Assembly (NCBI GenBank): GCA_049366815.1
Contig: JBMNCO010000166.1
Coordinates: 1 to 45,773, forward strand
From: CAYNYM01 sp049366815
GTDB taxonomy: Bacteria > Desulfobacterota > DSM-4660 > Desulfatiglandales > HGW-15
DNA: 45,773 nt
Direction of reading: 5' to 3'
In this document: positions 8,838 to 16,835 of the stretch, piece by piece
How the letters are laid out: each line of letters opens with the position of its first letter
Numbering within the stretch: the stretch's first letter is position 1
Program-made: the position numbers and the translations under genes
The notes under the pieces: generated by a model
What the model was told of the DNA's origin: nothing
Database searches by the model: none
The model's input: the letters and a program-made list of their open reading frames with translations, nothing else

Positions 8838-9981
8838 AACTCATTCCTCCTTTTTAAATTGATTTTCCGAATGAATCTAAGGACCAAGACTGGATTGACC
8901 CCGTTAGCGTGCGGTTAGGTCCCTGCGAAAGATTTGTTAGATATTATTGAGGGGTGTATGGTGCTTTGCAGGACACTGCGTAATTTCGCTTTTCACGATA
9001 ATGTCCGGTTAGACTTTTCCGCTGATGGATCGGGCGCTATTTTGAAGGTACCCAAGCTTTTGATGCGGTGATTCCCTGGTCAGATCATTCACTTCAATCT
9101 GATTATATCATTTCCAGGACGCCGCTGAACGATTTATCAAAGATCGATCCCCGTGTGATACCGGAACTGCCTTTCTCTTGACAGAGGGCCTTTTTATGGG
9201 TGACCCCTTTCCCATTACCGAGAGTCAAAAAAAATCAAAAACACATAATCTCCCTCATGAACTGGCAGGCCCGTTAGGCTTGATAGGGAACCAAGGCTCT
9301 AGGACCCGACCGGCATGGGTGCTCCTTGGAGGTTTCTTTGCTAAACCTATAAATATAGATTCATTTTAACAAAGGCCCCCGTGTCGCGATTACAGGATAA
9401 CTTATTGTAATCGATACTTTTTCTCTTTGTTAAAACTCCGTCGTTTAACAAAGTAAAAAGCAAAGATCGAGCAATTTAACAATAATCCACTTGGACCCGT
9501 CAGCTGACAGGCGACCTACGAGGCATAAGTACAGGACGAACCAAGATTGATTGAAGCTGATAAGAAACTCCGACTTTATCGTGAGCAGTAACAGTACAGT
9601 CTTACTCTGTGAGCGAAATTCAATCGAACGTAACACTTTAGCCCTTTGAAAAATTCGAAAGGAAATCAATGCCCTGCTGGAACGGATCAATAAAGACTGG
9701 AACTTCTAATTTTATCGGTGGGGTCTTGAGTTTTTTTAAGAATATTGAAAGTAAGAAAGCCGTCGGGATAGAGTCGCCGCCGAGAGGCGGAGACGCGATG
9801 ACAGGGTGACACGGAGAAGCGGTGATGAGCGGCATTAGGAATTTCAGATAAATTCGGGAGTATCAAAATGCCTCATAAGAATTACGCCCCGAATCGCTTT
9901 ACACAAGTGCGAGAGACAGAATGGTCCGTTTCGTCCAAATTTAAACTAGAAAATTAAATATGGCCGCGATAACGGTTTGGA
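8838..9981. other. 1.1-kb gene-poor region with ORF remnants and repeats
   Basis: No convincing gene lies here. Open frames such as 9178-9369 lack family features and a good start. A short in-frame tail, KIRKEINALLERINKDWNF, ends at a stop near 9707 and looks like the C-terminus of a lost protein. A 29-codon frame starts at 9869 (MPHKNYAPNRFTQ). The segment 9363-9466 holds interlocking inverted repeats described separately. The porin promoter should lie just left, next to 8838. The region continues into the truncated ATPase at 9982, so it looks like a scar of gene loss. Confidence 0.4.
9363..9466. repeat. Three alternating copies of TTTAACAAAG with nested palindrome
   Basis: TTTTAACAAAG (9364-9374), CTTTGTTAAAA (9424-9434) and TTTAACAAAG (about 9444-9453) are the same word in alternating orientation, so either of two mutually exclusive hairpins can form. 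Inside the left pair is a second perfect palindrome, CGATTACA/TGTAATCG with an 11-nt spacer. The right pair extends to CTTTTT/AAAAAG outer arms. Confidence 0.55.
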
Positions 9982-10218
9982 ATGTTGCCCAGGATCTTAG
10001 AAGGCTCTATCAGCAGGGCCATGAAGACTTTTCCTGCGGTGCTGGTCACGGGGCCGAGACAGTCAGGGAAGACTACGCTCTTATACGAGAAGTTTTCAAA
10101 AACTCAGCAGTTCGTCTCACTCAAAAATCCGCAACCTAATATTTCCAGGGGCTGTTTGCGGTCCAAATGCGTTAAACGTTTGTCTATCGACAGCGGCACA
10201 TCCCTGCACAGCGCATGA
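9982..10218 (+). pseudogene. AAA ATPase (DUF4143-type) N-terminal remnant
   Basis: A 78-codon frame opens with MLPRILEGSISRAMKTFP and the Walker A motif VTGPRQSGKTTLL (about residues 23-33), followed by KTQQFVSLKNP. This matches the start of the common AAA-14/DUF4143 ATPases, which are about 380-420 residues long. Sequence after residue ~50 no longer fits the family and the frame ends early; Walker B and the DUF4143 domain are missing. It is therefore a truncated, non-functional copy. Confidence 0.6.
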
Positions 10219-10324
10219 GCTCTTCCATCTTGATCCTTCTGCGTCCGCGGTAAAAGCGGACCGCCTCGACGACCGCATCAAGGCCGACCCGTTTGCGAAA
10301 CCTGAAGCACTCTGAAAAAAAGAT

Positions 10325-10352
10325 TTGTTTTCAATTGGAAAAATGATATAAA
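10325..10352 (+). promoter_or_regulatory. Candidate promoter of the ABC-F gene
   Basis: TTGTTT at 10325-10330 and TATAAA at 10347-10352 are separated by 16 bp and lie about 70 bp upstream of the ABC-F start. Transcription from here would begin roughly at 10359, immediately before the hairpin at 10365-10385. Confidence 0.45.
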
Positions 10353-10364
10353 TACCTTTTTTTG

Positions 10365-10391
10365 CCACAGGATTCGTTCCTGTGGTTTTTT
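10365..10391 (+). terminator. Terminator-like hairpin ahead of the ABC-F gene
   Basis: A perfect 8-bp stem CCACAGGA/TCCTGTGG with a 5-nt loop (TTCGT) is followed by TTTTTTA. It sits between the candidate promoter and the ABC-F start codon. It may terminate transcription coming from the left, or act as a 5'-leader structure of the ABC-F mRNA. Confidence 0.7.
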
Positions 10392-10418
10392 ATTTATTGA
10401 ATAAGGGAAAAAATAACA

Positions 10419-12044
10419 ATGATTTGCGCAAACAACATCACCCTCGCCTATGGCAAGAGGGTTCTTTTCAAAGACGTTAATATCAAGTTTACACCGGGCA
10501 ATTGTTATGGACTCATCGGCGCCAACGGCGCAGGTAAGTCCACATTTCTGAAAGTTCTCGCCGGGGACATCGAGCCGGACTCCGGGACCGTCTCCGTGGG
10601 GTCACGGGAGCGCATCGCGGTTTTGAGGCAAGACCACTTTGCCTTTGACGAGGAGACAGTTTTAAACACCGTGATCATGGGTCATGAAAGGCTGTACACC
10701 GTTATGACGGAGAGGGATGCTCTCTATGCAAAGCCCGATTTTTCCGAAGAGGATGGAATCAGGTCAGGTGAGCTTGAGGCGGATTTCGCTGAGATGAACG
10801 GATATGAGGCGGAGTCTGAGGCGGCAATTCTGTTGAAGCGTCTGGGAATTATCGAGGAGATGTGCCACAAAAAGATGAAGGAACTCGAGGGCGGGGAAAA
10901 GGTGCGGGTGCTTCTTGCCCAGGCCCTGTTCGGGAATCCGGACGTCCTGCTTCTGGACGAGCCCACTAACAACCTGGACATCAAGTCCATTACCTGGCTT
11001 GAGGAGTTTCTCTACAGGTTTCAGAACACGGTAATCGTGGTATCGCACGACCGTCATTTCATGAACCAGGTGTGCACCCACATTGCAGACATCGATTTCG
11101 GTAGGATCTCGGTGTACGTGGGAAACTACGACTTCTGGTACCAGGCCAGCCAGCTTCACCTGAAACAGAAACAGGCGGAAAATAAGAAGACCTCCGACCG
11201 GGCCGATGAACTGAAGTCTTTTATTCAGCGGTTCAGTTCCAACGCCTCAAAATCGAAACAGGCCACTTCCCGAAAGAAGCTCCTAGAGAAACTTACCATT
11301 GAGGACATGCCGGTGTCGTCAAGAAAATACCCTTATATTCGCTTCAAGCCGGAACGACCCTGCGGTAACGTGATTCTTGAAGTGGAGGGACTCACCAAGA
11401 CCATCGATGGCGAAAAGGTGCTGGACAACGTGAGTTTTAACGTGAGCGGCGGGGATAAGATCGCCTTTGTGGGCGGAAACAGCCTGGCCAAGACCACCCT
11501 CTTTCAAATCCTGGCCGGGGAGTTGGAACCGGATAGTGGTACTTTCCGCTGGGGCGTCACCATTTCCCACTCCTACTTTCCCAAGGAACACAGTGCCTAT
11601 TTCAAAGGCGACCGGAACCTTGTCGAGTGGCTCATGCAGTTCTGCCCCCCCGAGGAGGGAGAGAACTATGCTCGATCCTTCTTGGGACGCATGCTCTTTT
11701 CCGGGGAAGAGGCTACTAAAAATATCAGCGTGCTTTCCGGAGGGGAAAAGGTTCGTTGCATGCTCTCAAGGATGATGCTCAGCGCATCCAATGTCCTGAT
11801 ACTGGATGAACCCACTAACCATCTCGACCTGGAATCGATCACGTCCTTAAATGACAGCCTGCTCAAATTCCAGGAAGTCATTCTTTTTACCTCCCACGAC
11901 CACGAGTTCGTGAATACCTTGGTCAATCGGATTATAGAGATCGTCCCCGGCGGCGTCATCGATCGGTTCATGAATTTCGACGAGTATATTGAAAGCAAGG
12001 AAGTTGAGGAAACCCGGGAAGGTATGATCCGGATGGCCGCTTAA
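10419..12044 (+). CDS. ABC-F family ATPase (YbiT/YkpA-like)
   Basis: A 541-residue cytosolic protein with two ABC domains and no membrane segments, as in ribosome-associated ABC-F translation factors. Domain 1 has Walker A GANGAGKST (about residues 35-43), signature LEGGEKVR and Walker B LLLDEPTNNLD. A charged linker follows (about 245-310: KQKQAENKKTSDRADELK). Domain 2 has a degenerate Walker A, GGNSLAKTT, in which the Gly before Lys is Ala, signature LSGGEKVRC and LILDEPTNHLD. The LEGGE signature and weak second P-loop resemble the YbiT/YkpA subgroup as I remember it. These proteins act at the ribosomal E site. Whether it gives antibiotic resistance cannot be told. A terminator-like hairpin lies 33 nt upstream. 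Confidence 0.85.
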   Translation: MICANNITLAYGKRVLFKDVNIKFTPGNCYGLIGANGAGKSTFLKVLAGDIEPDSGTVSVGSRERIAVLRQDHFAFDEETVLNTVIMGHERLYTVMTERDALYAKPDFSEEDGIRSGELEADFAEMNGYEAESEAAILLKRLGIIEEMCHKKMKELEGGEKVRVLLAQALFGNPDVLLLDEPTNNLDIKSITWLEEFLYRFQNTVIVVSHDRHFMNQVCTHIADIDFGRISVYVGNYDFWYQASQLHLKQKQAENKKTSDRADELKSFIQRFSSNASKSKQATSRKKLLEKLTIEDMPVSSRKYPYIRFKPERPCGNVILEVEGLTKTIDGEKVLDNVSFNVSGGDKIAFVGGNSLAKTTLFQILAGELEPDSGTFRWGVTISHSYFPKEHSAYFKGDRNLVEWLMQFCPPEEGENYARSFLGRMLFSGEEATKNISVLSGGEKVRCMLSRMMLSASNVLILDEPTNHLDLESITSLNDSLLKFQEVILFTSHDHEFVNTLVNRIIEIVPGGVIDRFMNFDEYIESKEVEETREGMIRMAA

Positions 12045-12070
12045 GTAAAAAGAAAAATAGATCGCCTTAT

Positions 12071-12289
12071 GTGAGAGAAAATATGGACGACTGGTGTGAT
12101 CAAAAAGATATTGTTCCTGATGGTGATCAAATTTATCGTTGCTCGAAATGCGGCAAAAGGCTTCGTCCCCGCAAAATATTCGGAAGCGATGGCGCGCTTG
12201 AAGGGTGGAGACTGCCGCCGCACAAGGTGAAGGGGCACAAGATCAGGGCAATTAAGGTCCGTCAGCGGAAAATACTAACCAATAAGTAA
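12071..12289 (+). CDS. Small zinc-ribbon-like protein
   Basis: A basic 72-residue protein beginning GTG at 12071 (an ATG at 12083 is an alternative; neither has a strong ribosome binding site). It contains YRCSKCGKRLRPR, a CxxC knuckle, plus another Cys at residue 9 (WCDQ) and His residues in LPPHKVKGHK that might complete a metal site. The Lys/Arg-rich C-terminus suggests nucleic acid or ribosome binding. It follows the ABC-F gene by 26 bp in the same direction, so it may be cotranscribed. The function is unknown. Confidence 0.5.
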   Translation: MRENMDDWCDQKDIVPDGDQIYRCSKCGKRLRPRKIFGSDGALEGWRLPPHKVKGHKIRAIKVRQRKILTNK

Positions 12290-12521
12290 AGGGCGCAGCG
12301 TGACGGGCCGACGGGGCGACCGAGAGAGGCGAAGACGGGATTTTCCTGAAGATATTGCCAAGGATCAACGCCCCGCCCTATCACATCCTTCGGTAAAAAA
12401 GCAGGGTTTGCGGTGCGATGGATGAACGTCCCTTCTTTTTACCATCCTGTCGGCCCCGGAGCAACGTGAAGAGGCGTGATCACGGTTTATGTAAATAAAA
12501 ACCTTAATTCAGGAGGCAATC
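12290..12521. other. Intergenic region with a long hairpin
   Basis: Between the zinc-ribbon gene and the CMD gene. GGTAAAAA (12392-12399) and TTTTTACC (12436-12443) form the outer arms of a long imperfect hairpin, with GGG/CCC pairing further in. It is followed by no T-run, so I do not call it a terminator. The right end has the CMD ribosome binding site AGGAGG. Confidence 0.35.
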
Positions 12522-12824
12522 ATGGCCCCAAATACGTCGGAATGGATGAAAAAGATTCAGCGCCACAACCCGGAATTTGCAGACATGTACCATAGTATGA
12601 GTGAGAGAATATTGAGGGATGGGGCCATACCCGCCAAATACAAGATCCTCATGACAATGATTGTGGATGCCGTCGCAGGCCACCCCACGGGATGTGCTGC
12701 GCTTGCAGACCGTGCCCGCGCGGCTGGTGCGTCGGAAGCAGAAATCAATGAAGCGATTGAGGTGGCCTGTTTATTCGGCGGCACACCTGCCCTTGTGACC
12801 GCGACCAGTGCCCTGAGCCTGTAA
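12522..12824 (+). CDS. Carboxymuconolactone decarboxylase (CMD/AhpD)-fold protein
   Basis: A 100-residue all-helical protein of the CMD family, starting at an ATG 5 nt after a strong AGGAGG site. The motif VDAVAGHPTGCAALADRARAAGASEAEINEAIEVA is the family core. AhpD-type members carry a CxxC peroxidatic pair plus a nearby His; here the position reads HPTGC, with only the second Cys kept. A disulfide-based alkylhydroperoxidase mechanism is therefore unlikely. It may be a decarboxylase-like or regulatory relative. It is followed by the convergent phoR gene, with no clear partner gene. Confidence 0.7.
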   Translation: MAPNTSEWMKKIQRHNPEFADMYHSMSERILRDGAIPAKYKILMTMIVDAVAGHPTGCAALADRARAAGASEAEINEAIEVACLFGGTPALVTATSALSL

Positions 12825-12897
12825 GACAGAAGAGACGATCCCACCAGAAGATATGGACATATGATAAATTAAGGTCGTTCGGCCCGGTGCCACGCCA

Positions 12898-14694
12898 TCA
12901 TTGGGACGTATTGGGCCTCGGCAGGATTATCGAGAAGGTGCTTCCCCGGCCGAGGATGCTTTCCACCTCCACGCGCCCTTTATGCGCCTCGACGATATGC
13001 TTCACAATGGCGAGACCCAGACCCGTTCCCCCCATCTTACGGCTGCGCGCCTTGTCGACCCGGTAGAATCGCTCGAATATTCGGGGGAGGTGTTCCTTCT
13101 CGATGCCCCGTCCCTGGTCCCGGACACGGATGATCACCTCATGGTCGGTTCCCAGGGCCTCCACATGGACCGCACTTTCCTCGCCGCTGTACTTGACGGC
13201 ATTGTCCAGGAGATTGGCCACGGCCTGTTCGAGGAGAGGGGGGTCTATCAGGGCCGTCATGTCCGGGGGACAGGAGAGCTCAATGGCGATCTTCTTTTCT
13301 TCGGCCCGGCCCTCGCAGATCTGGACAGCCGTCTGGAGGACCGTCTGGAGCCGGCCTTCCGACAAGAGGATCTCCTCCCGTTCCGCCTCCTGCTCGATCC
13401 GGGAAAGGCTCATGAGGTCCTCCACGATGGCCTCGAGGCGATGGACATGCTTATGGATGATGCCCAGGAAGCGCTCGGTCTCTTCAGGCGTCCTTTCACC
13501 GCTGTCCCGGAGGGTCTCTACGAACCCCCTGATGGCAGTTATGGGCGTCTTGATCTCATGGGACACGTTGGCCACAAAGTCCTTGCGGATGTTCTCGAGC
13601 CTGCGCAGCCGGGTCACGTCGTTAAGCACTATCAGGGCACCCGCCCTCATTCCTTTGCCGTCCACCAGGACCATGCCGCACCCGCTCAGGACCCTTTCAT
13701 CCCTTGAGTAGACGAGGATATCCTCCTCTACGGGTTCACCACTGGAGAGGGCCGTTTTCACGAAGGCCTGCAGTTCCGGGTTCCGCACCACCTCCTGGAT
13801 GCTACGGCCCTGGGCCTCTTCCCGGCGGCACCCGAAGATCCCGGCGGCGGCGTCATTCATAACTATCACGTGCTCCTCCAAGTCCACCCCGATCACACCC
13901 TCCACCATGCTGCTGAGGACCGCTTCGAGTTCCCCGCGCTGGCGGATCACGGTAGACATGCGCTCGCTGAGCTGGCCGGCCATCTGGTTCATGGCCACAG
14001 CCAGTCCCCGCATCTCCTCCGTACCGGGCACCGGCAGGCGATGATCCAGCCTCCCCCTGGCAAACCTTTCCGCCCCCCTTTTCATCTCCTCCAGGGGTCG
14101 GCTGATGCGACGGGAGACCCAGAGACTCAGGACAGCGGCAAATATCGCGATGAGTAGTCCCCACAGGGCTATGCGGATCTCGACATCCCGCACCGCCTCA
14201 TCCAAGGCGAGAAACGGCACCGACATGCGGACCACCCCAACCCGCTTTCCGTCTCTGTCAAGGGGGACGCCCACGTACATCATCTCCTCCTCCAGGGTGC
14301 TGCTGTAGCGCATGGTGGAGACGCCCGTTTCTCCTTTGAGGGCCTTCATCACCTCGGGTCGATCCATGTGATTGTCCATCTTTGTGGGGTCTTCACGGGA
14401 ATCCCCCACCACCTTGCCGGAAGGGAGAATCACCGTCATCCGTGTAGAGACTCTTGCACCGATCCTTTTGCACAGGCGATCGATTCCGGATGCGTCGAGG
14501 GGGTCGAGGCGTTCAATGATTTGATCTTCAAGGAGACGAGCCCTCGCCTCCAAATCAGCTGCGTTCTGCGAGAGAAAGGACTTCCTCAAGGAATGGGACG
14601 CAAACCAGGTCGCCGCGACAAGGCAGACAAGGGTGATCAACAGATAGGAAGGGTAAAGTTGCCAAAGCAACCTCTTTTTTTTGGCGCTTGCCAT
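12898..14694 (-). CDS. phoR: Phosphate-regulon sensor histidine kinase PhoR
   Basis: A 598-residue membrane kinase. A first transmembrane helix at about residues 10-32 and a second at about 165-188 enclose a periplasmic sensor region. A HAMP segment follows (SRRISRPLEEMKRGAERFARG), then a PAS domain (VEGVIGVDLEEHVIVMNDAAAGIFG), HisKA with phospho-acceptor His in FVANVSHEIKTP (about residue 379), and HATPase boxes NLLDNAVKYSG, DQGRGI and GGTGLGLAIVKHIVEAH. The architecture is that of PhoR from non-enteric bacteria. It starts 7 bp after the phoB stop, so the pair is one operon. PhoR senses phosphate through the Pst/PhoU complex, which is not in this window. Confidence 0.85.
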   Translation of the reverse strand: MASAKKKRLLWQLYPSYLLITLVCLVAATWFASHSLRKSFLSQNAADLEARARLLEDQIIERLDPLDASGIDRLCKRIGARVSTRMTVILPSGKVVGDSREDPTKMDNHMDRPEVMKALKGETGVSTMRYSSTLEEEMMYVGVPLDRDGKRVGVVRMSVPFLALDEAVRDVEIRIALWGLLIAIFAAVLSLWVSRRISRPLEEMKRGAERFARGRLDHRLPVPGTEEMRGLAVAMNQMAGQLSERMSTVIRQRGELEAVLSSMVEGVIGVDLEEHVIVMNDAAAGIFGCRREEAQGRSIQEVVRNPELQAFVKTALSSGEPVEEDILVYSRDERVLSGCGMVLVDGKGMRAGALIVLNDVTRLRRLENIRKDFVANVSHEIKTPITAIRGFVETLRDSGERTPEETERFLGIIHKHVHRLEAIVEDLMSLSRIEQEAEREEILLSEGRLQTVLQTAVQICEGRAEEKKIAIELSCPPDMTALIDPPLLEQAVANLLDNAVKYSGEESAVHVEALGTDHEVIIRVRDQGRGIEKEHLPRIFERFYRVDKARSRKMGGTGLGLAIVKHIVEAHKGRVEVESILGRGSTFSIILPRPNTSQ

Positions 14695-14701
14695 GGGGAT
14701 A

Positions 14702-15388
14702 TCACTCCTTGAACCGGTAGCCCACGCCCCGTACCGTCTCGATATATTGGTTTTCCGCCCCCAGTTTCTTCCTCAGGCCCACGATCTGCACGTCTACGGA
14801 CCGGTCCGTCACCGGATAGTCATCCCCGCGCACGGCGTTCACGATCTGATACCGCGTAAAGACCCATCCCGGCCTTCTCGAGAGATAATCGAGGATCGCG
14901 AATTCCGTATAAGTCAGCGGGACGGGTGTGCCACCGACCGTCACCTCACGGCGTCCCGGGTGAATGACCAGATCGTGTATCCTCACCACGGCGTCCTCTT
15001 CAACCGCTCCCTTGGCCTTCCTCCGGAGGACCGCCTTGACCCGCGCAACAAGGATCCTCGGACTGAAGGGCTTTGTCACGTAATCGTCCGCTCCGAGTTC
15101 AAGGCCTGTGACCACGTCCGCCTCCTCGCCCTTTGCCGTCAGCATGACGATGGGTATCTCTTTTGTCCCGCTATCCTGCTTGAGGGCCTTGGCCACCTCG
15201 AGGCCGTCTATGCCCGGGAGCATAAGATCCAGGACAACGAGGTCAGGAAGCTCGTTGCGCGCCGTCTCCAGGGCCTTCTCCCCGGACAGGGCGCACAGGA
15301 TTTGATAACCTTCCCGGGCAAGGTTGAACCTCACCAGCTCCAGGATGTCTTCCTCGTCATCAACGACGAGAATGCGTTCTTTGACCAT
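14702..15388 (-). CDS. phoB: Phosphate-regulon response regulator PhoB (OmpR family)
   Basis: A 228-residue regulator. The receiver domain has the acidic pair DDEED at 10-14, phospho-acceptor Asp54 in VVLDLMLPG, and Lys in MLTAKGEE. A C-terminal OmpR-type winged helix (about 130-226) has the family ending RPGWVFTRYQIVNAVRGDDYPVTDRSVDVQIVGLRKKLG. It is the first gene of a phoBR operon. PhoB activates phosphate-starvation genes when phosphorylated by PhoR; likely local targets are the alkaline phosphatase and OlsF-like genes, but this is inference. Its upstream region (15389-15624) is the likely promoter and shows no site I can name. Confidence 0.85.
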   Translation of the reverse strand: MVKERILVVDDEEDILELVRFNLAREGYQILCALSGEKALETARNELPDLVVLDLMLPGIDGLEVAKALKQDSGTKEIPIVMLTAKGEEADVVTGLELGADDYVTKPFSPRILVARVKAVLRRKAKGAVEEDAVVRIHDLVIHPGRREVTVGGTPVPLTYTEFAILDYLSRRPGWVFTRYQIVNAVRGDDYPVTDRSVDVQIVGLRKKLGAENQYIETVRGVGYRFKE

Positions 15389-15624
15389 GGCAAAGGATCT
15401 CTCTTTTCTTGGCGTGCGTATCTGACATGAATCAAATATATTATCGAAATGTTAGCATTCGGTTATAGTTGAGTAAAGATTTCATTAGGCGTGATCAGTC
15501 ATGCCGTTTCTTGGCACGAAGTCCGCTATTGCATGTTTGGCTAGCATAAGGGATTCCCGGTGGATCCTGAGGACAAAGGAGGGAGAGTGGAAGAGGTCTC
15601 GTTACGATGGACCCGATAAGACTC

Positions 15625-16509
15625 TCAGTCTTTAGAGAGGGTGAAGACAAAATTAGAACCGTATCTCCTGGCCTCATAGGCAATTTCACCGCCATGTCTC
15701 TCCACGATATCCTTGACCAGATAGAGCCCGAGGCCCATACCGCCGCCCGCTCCCTTATTTCCGCAGGTTATCTGAGAGAATTTTGAAAATAGTTTTTCTC
15801 GATCTTCACGTGGCACTGTTTTTCCGGTGTTGTAGAAATTCAAACGGAGACGATCCCCCTCGTCCCGCACACCCACCGCGACCATGCACCCCCTGCCACC
15901 ATACGCGATGGCATTTTTCAGCAGATTCCGAAAAACGGCCTTCAACCAGAATCGGTTTCCCTGGATAGTCAGGTCTTGCTCACTTTTGTACACCATTCCG
16001 TTGTGAAACCTGACTTCATGGGATTTTAGTTCTGCTGAAATTTCATTTAATACGGGCAACAGGACGTCCTCATTCAGTTGCAGCGATTCCCGCATGATCA
16101 CGAGTCCGCCGTTTGTCACAAAGGACTTTCCCAGGAAGTCCTCCAGGATACCGATGGAACCCTGGACGGTTACGAGGATCTTGTCCAGCTCTTTGCCCAC
16201 CGCTTCATCGATAGCTCCATAGGCGCCCCTCCTTATGAGTTTTACCGCGGCCCCCGTGGAGACCAATGGCCCGCGTATATCGTGTGAGAGAATTCTTACC
16301 ATGTTCATCATATCATTTGTCGTTGATTCGGAAGGACGCGGCGACGCGCCTCCCCTGACCAATGACAATTCCTTTTCCCATGCGGCCTTTTGCTTTATCT
16401 TCAGTCCCCTTAGACCCCAGCCATCAAGGTTTGACCACTTTCCTAATGGGTACCGTCTCTCTGTCCCCGAATCCCAAGGGGCATCCTCTTTTGTCGTGAT
16501 ATAGGGCAT
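15625..16509 (-). CDS. Soluble sensor-type histidine kinase
   Basis: A 294-residue kinase with no transmembrane helix. About 65 N-terminal residues have no recognised domain. A HisKA-like dimerisation segment then carries the H-box LSHDIRGPL, followed by an N-box NLLKNAIAYGG and G-boxes ending KGAGGGMGLGLYLVKDIVERHGG, close to the end at residue 294. The start is well supported: AAGGAGAT lies 5 nt ahead of the ATG. The phosphorylation domain is close to the N-terminus, so the kinase lacks a sensor of usual size and may take its input from a partner. No response regulator is adjacent except phoB 236 bp away, which has its own kinase. Confidence 0.75.
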   Translation of the reverse strand: MPYITTKEDAPWDSGTERRYPLGKWSNLDGWGLRGLKIKQKAAWEKELSLVRGGASPRPSESTTNDMMNMVRILSHDIRGPLVSTGAAVKLIRRGAYGAIDEAVGKELDKILVTVQGSIGILEDFLGKSFVTNGGLVIMRESLQLNEDVLLPVLNEISAELKSHEVRFHNGMVYKSEQDLTIQGNRFWLKAVFRNLLKNAIAYGGRGCMVAVGVRDEGDRLRLNFYNTGKTVPREDREKLFSKFSQITCGNKGAGGGMGLGLYLVKDIVERHGGEIAYEARRYGSNFVFTLSKD

Positions 16510-16835
16510 CTCTGATCTCCTTTTCTGAAATTTTTCAAGTCCGGCTGTGTGACACCACCCGGCCCTAAACCGGGTTCCAGCTTCTTAACGCATCCGAGCA
16601 GAGGTACGCGAAAAAAGCCTTGGCATTCCGATCCGTTTATCAAATGAGCCTTTGCAAGCATTAAACCTGGGTGTTAGGGCATCATTAAGGTCTTGTTAAT
16701 TCTTCGGGAAAGACTTTACAAAACAGAAAGAGAGAAGCATATTGGCAGGAAATAAGCGTGTCACGACGTTTTGCCGGAGGAGCTTTCGAAACATCCGCCG
16801 CCTGTTTAAAGAGAGATAAAGAAAGGATTCGTCCC
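16510..16835. other. Divergent intergenic region (kinase / arsC)
   Basis: About 326 bp between two divergent genes. A small hairpin ACCCGG/CCGGGT with a 7-nt loop lies at 16557-16575. A weak promoter candidate for arsC (TTGTTA, then TTACAAA about 17 bp on) lies near 16692-16720. An open frame runs from 16758 into arsC, but the codons before 16836 do not look coding. Confidence 0.35.

Noticed and set aside
9178..9369. 63-codon frame in the gene-poor region
   Set aside because: No recognisable motif and no ribosome binding site, and it ends in the inverted repeat region.
9364..9434. Integron attC-like site (YYYAAC ... GTTRRR with internal palindrome)
   Set aside because: The outermost core bases do not match RYYYAAC/GTTRRRY, no complementary L boxes are visible, and no cassette-like ORF or integrase is nearby.
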